Part shown: in pieces, positions 12,465 to 13,170 of the stretch | Numbering within the stretch: the first letter of the stretch is position 1 | Layout of the letters: every line of letters starts with the position of its first letter | Assembly (NCBI GenBank): GCA_027456925.1 | Contig: DAIDTZ010000232.1 | Span: 1 to 13,170, forward strand | Length of the DNA stretch: 13,170 nt | Direction: 5' to 3' | Origin: Nitrospirota bacterium | Lineage (GTDB): Bacteria > Nitrospirota > UBA9217 | Notes under the pieces: generated by a model | Databases searched by the model: none | Seen by the model: the letters and a program-made list of their open reading frames with translations, nothing else | Told to the model about the DNA's origin: nothing | Position numbers and translations under genes: made by a program

Positions 12465-13170
12465 ATGGCATCAGTGAACAGGTTACCCCGGTCGCCCTGG
12501 AGGGCGATGATCGAAAGCGCGTTTTACGCGAATTCCGTGCACAAGACTACCATGGGTGAACTGTATAAATATGCGTCCAAACAGCCCGAGGTGATGGCTA
12601 CGTCCCATCCCTTTTACAAACCGTCCCAGTACGGACTGCCGAAGGACGCGAAAGTGCTGATCTCGAACGACGGCGGGATCGTGGGCCGCACGGCCCGGGC
12701 GCGCAGACTGGTCCGGGAAATGGGCAAGGACCGGGACAAGTACCTTCGCATCCTGGGAGAGGTGACCTACAAACTCACGCAGAAGGAATGCTTCTGGCTT
12801 GAGGCGATCGTCGGGATGCACAAGGATTTCATGGTCAAGGCCCATCTCGTGAGCCCTGCTACCGACGCAAAGAACATGCTGGACTGGGGATGCAATTTCA
12901 CTCCCTGGATGAAGCCCTGGAGCGAGACGTACAAGAAATCGAAGAAACTGGATGAGCCGGACATCCTTGTCATCGCCGATCCCGACTGGACGGACCCCGA
13001 GTTCCCGAACGGGCTCGTGATCATCGACGAGGAGGAAAACTGCATCGCCATCCTGGGCCTCCGTTATTTCGGCGAGCGCAAGAAGGGGACCCTGCCCCTT
13101 GCCTGGACCATCGGCGTGCGCCAGAACATGGTGGCCTGCCACGGCGGCATCAAGACCATCGGCAATTACC
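12465..13170 (+). CDS. ATP-type phosphoenolpyruvate carboxykinase, N-terminal 235 residues (3' end outside window)
   Basis: ATG 12465 follows AGGAGG with 7-nt spacing, and the frame is open to the right edge. The enzyme interconverts oxaloacetate plus ATP with PEP, ADP and CO2. The identification rests on alignment from memory with E. coli PckA: GR (74-75) fits the substrate-binding R65 region, the block PDILVIADPDWTDPEF fits PDFIVMNGAKCTNPQW, and Y201-x-G-E-x-K206-K207-G fits Y207-GGEMKKG. H226 follows K207 by 19 residues, exactly as H232 follows K213. The kinase P-loop and the ATP half lie beyond the window. The N-terminus differs from E. coli (GRTARAR instead of GRSPKDK), so it belongs to a divergent branch. 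Activity depends on the unseen part. Context gives no pathway clue beyond nearby central-metabolism genes. Confidence 0.8.
   Translation, partial: MASVNRLPRSPWRAMIESAFYANSVHKTTMGELYKYASKQPEVMATSHPFYKPSQYGLPKDAKVLISNDGGIVGRTARARRLVREMGKDRDKYLRILGEVTYKLTQKECFWLEAIVGMHKDFMVKAHLVSPATDAKNMLDWGCNFTPWMKPWSETYKKSKKLDEPDILVIADPDWTDPEFPNGLVIIDEEENCIAILGLRYFGERKKGTLPLAWTIGVRQNMVACHGGIKTIGNY

Noticed and set aside
12483..13142. 219-codon minus-strand frame at the right edge
   Set aside because: The + strand frame has a strong ribosome site, a promoter and PEP carboxykinase motifs with exact residue spacing.

Overview
The window is a compact, GC-rich stretch of bacterial chromosome with all recognisable genes on the + strand. 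It is mostly conserved housekeeping or accessory-metabolic genes. I see no phage genes, transposase, CRISPR array, rRNA or tRNA. The gene set suggests an anaerobic Gram-negative lineage such as Nitrospirota or Desulfobacterota: a MetRS of the MetG2 type, a TatD nuclease fused to a radical SAM domain, a GlcF/LutA-like iron-sulfur protein, an FSA/TalC-type transaldolase, an adenosine-specific kinase, NrfJ-like OB-fold exports, lipoproteins, and a decayed sensor-protein tail of the '...HGIC..C..KLYP' type. That placement is inference.

Left third (1-5692): the charged and Gln-rich C-terminus of a protein cut by the window edge, probably the PSP1/RicT-type protein that often precedes metG; metG; the TatD-radical SAM fusion; and purH behind its own good sigma70-like promoter. 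Middle (5727-9550): a tight trio of envelope proteins (TPR lipoprotein, tiny membrane-anchored YHS-like protein, L,D-transpeptidase lipoprotein), then a two-cluster Fe-S oxidoreductase subunit, a transaldolase, and an FmdB-type zinc ribbon ending at a terminator. Right third (9551-13170): a remnant of a sensor-protein tail, an exported zinc-dependent phospholipase C-like protein, an adenosine-specific kinase with a structured leader, an exported double OB-fold protein with a strong terminator, and the first 235 codons of an ATP-type phosphoenolpyruvate carboxykinase that runs off the right edge.

The most unusual feature is a set of six short elements of tandem 7-bp (once 8-bp) units. Five show an array, a spacer and an inverted array. 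They lie at 503-549, 7221-7264, 7699-7768, 8484-8541, 9231-9312 and 11295-11355. Unit sequences differ from locus to locus, but the period and usually the inverted layout are kept. Four sit between genes. One lies inside the Fe-S oxidoreductase gene and encodes an in-frame linker, and one encodes that gene's C-terminal tail and stop. They resemble in principle the heptanucleotide STRR repeats of cyanobacteria and are the best candidate here for something poorly described. I found no convincing new multi-gene system.
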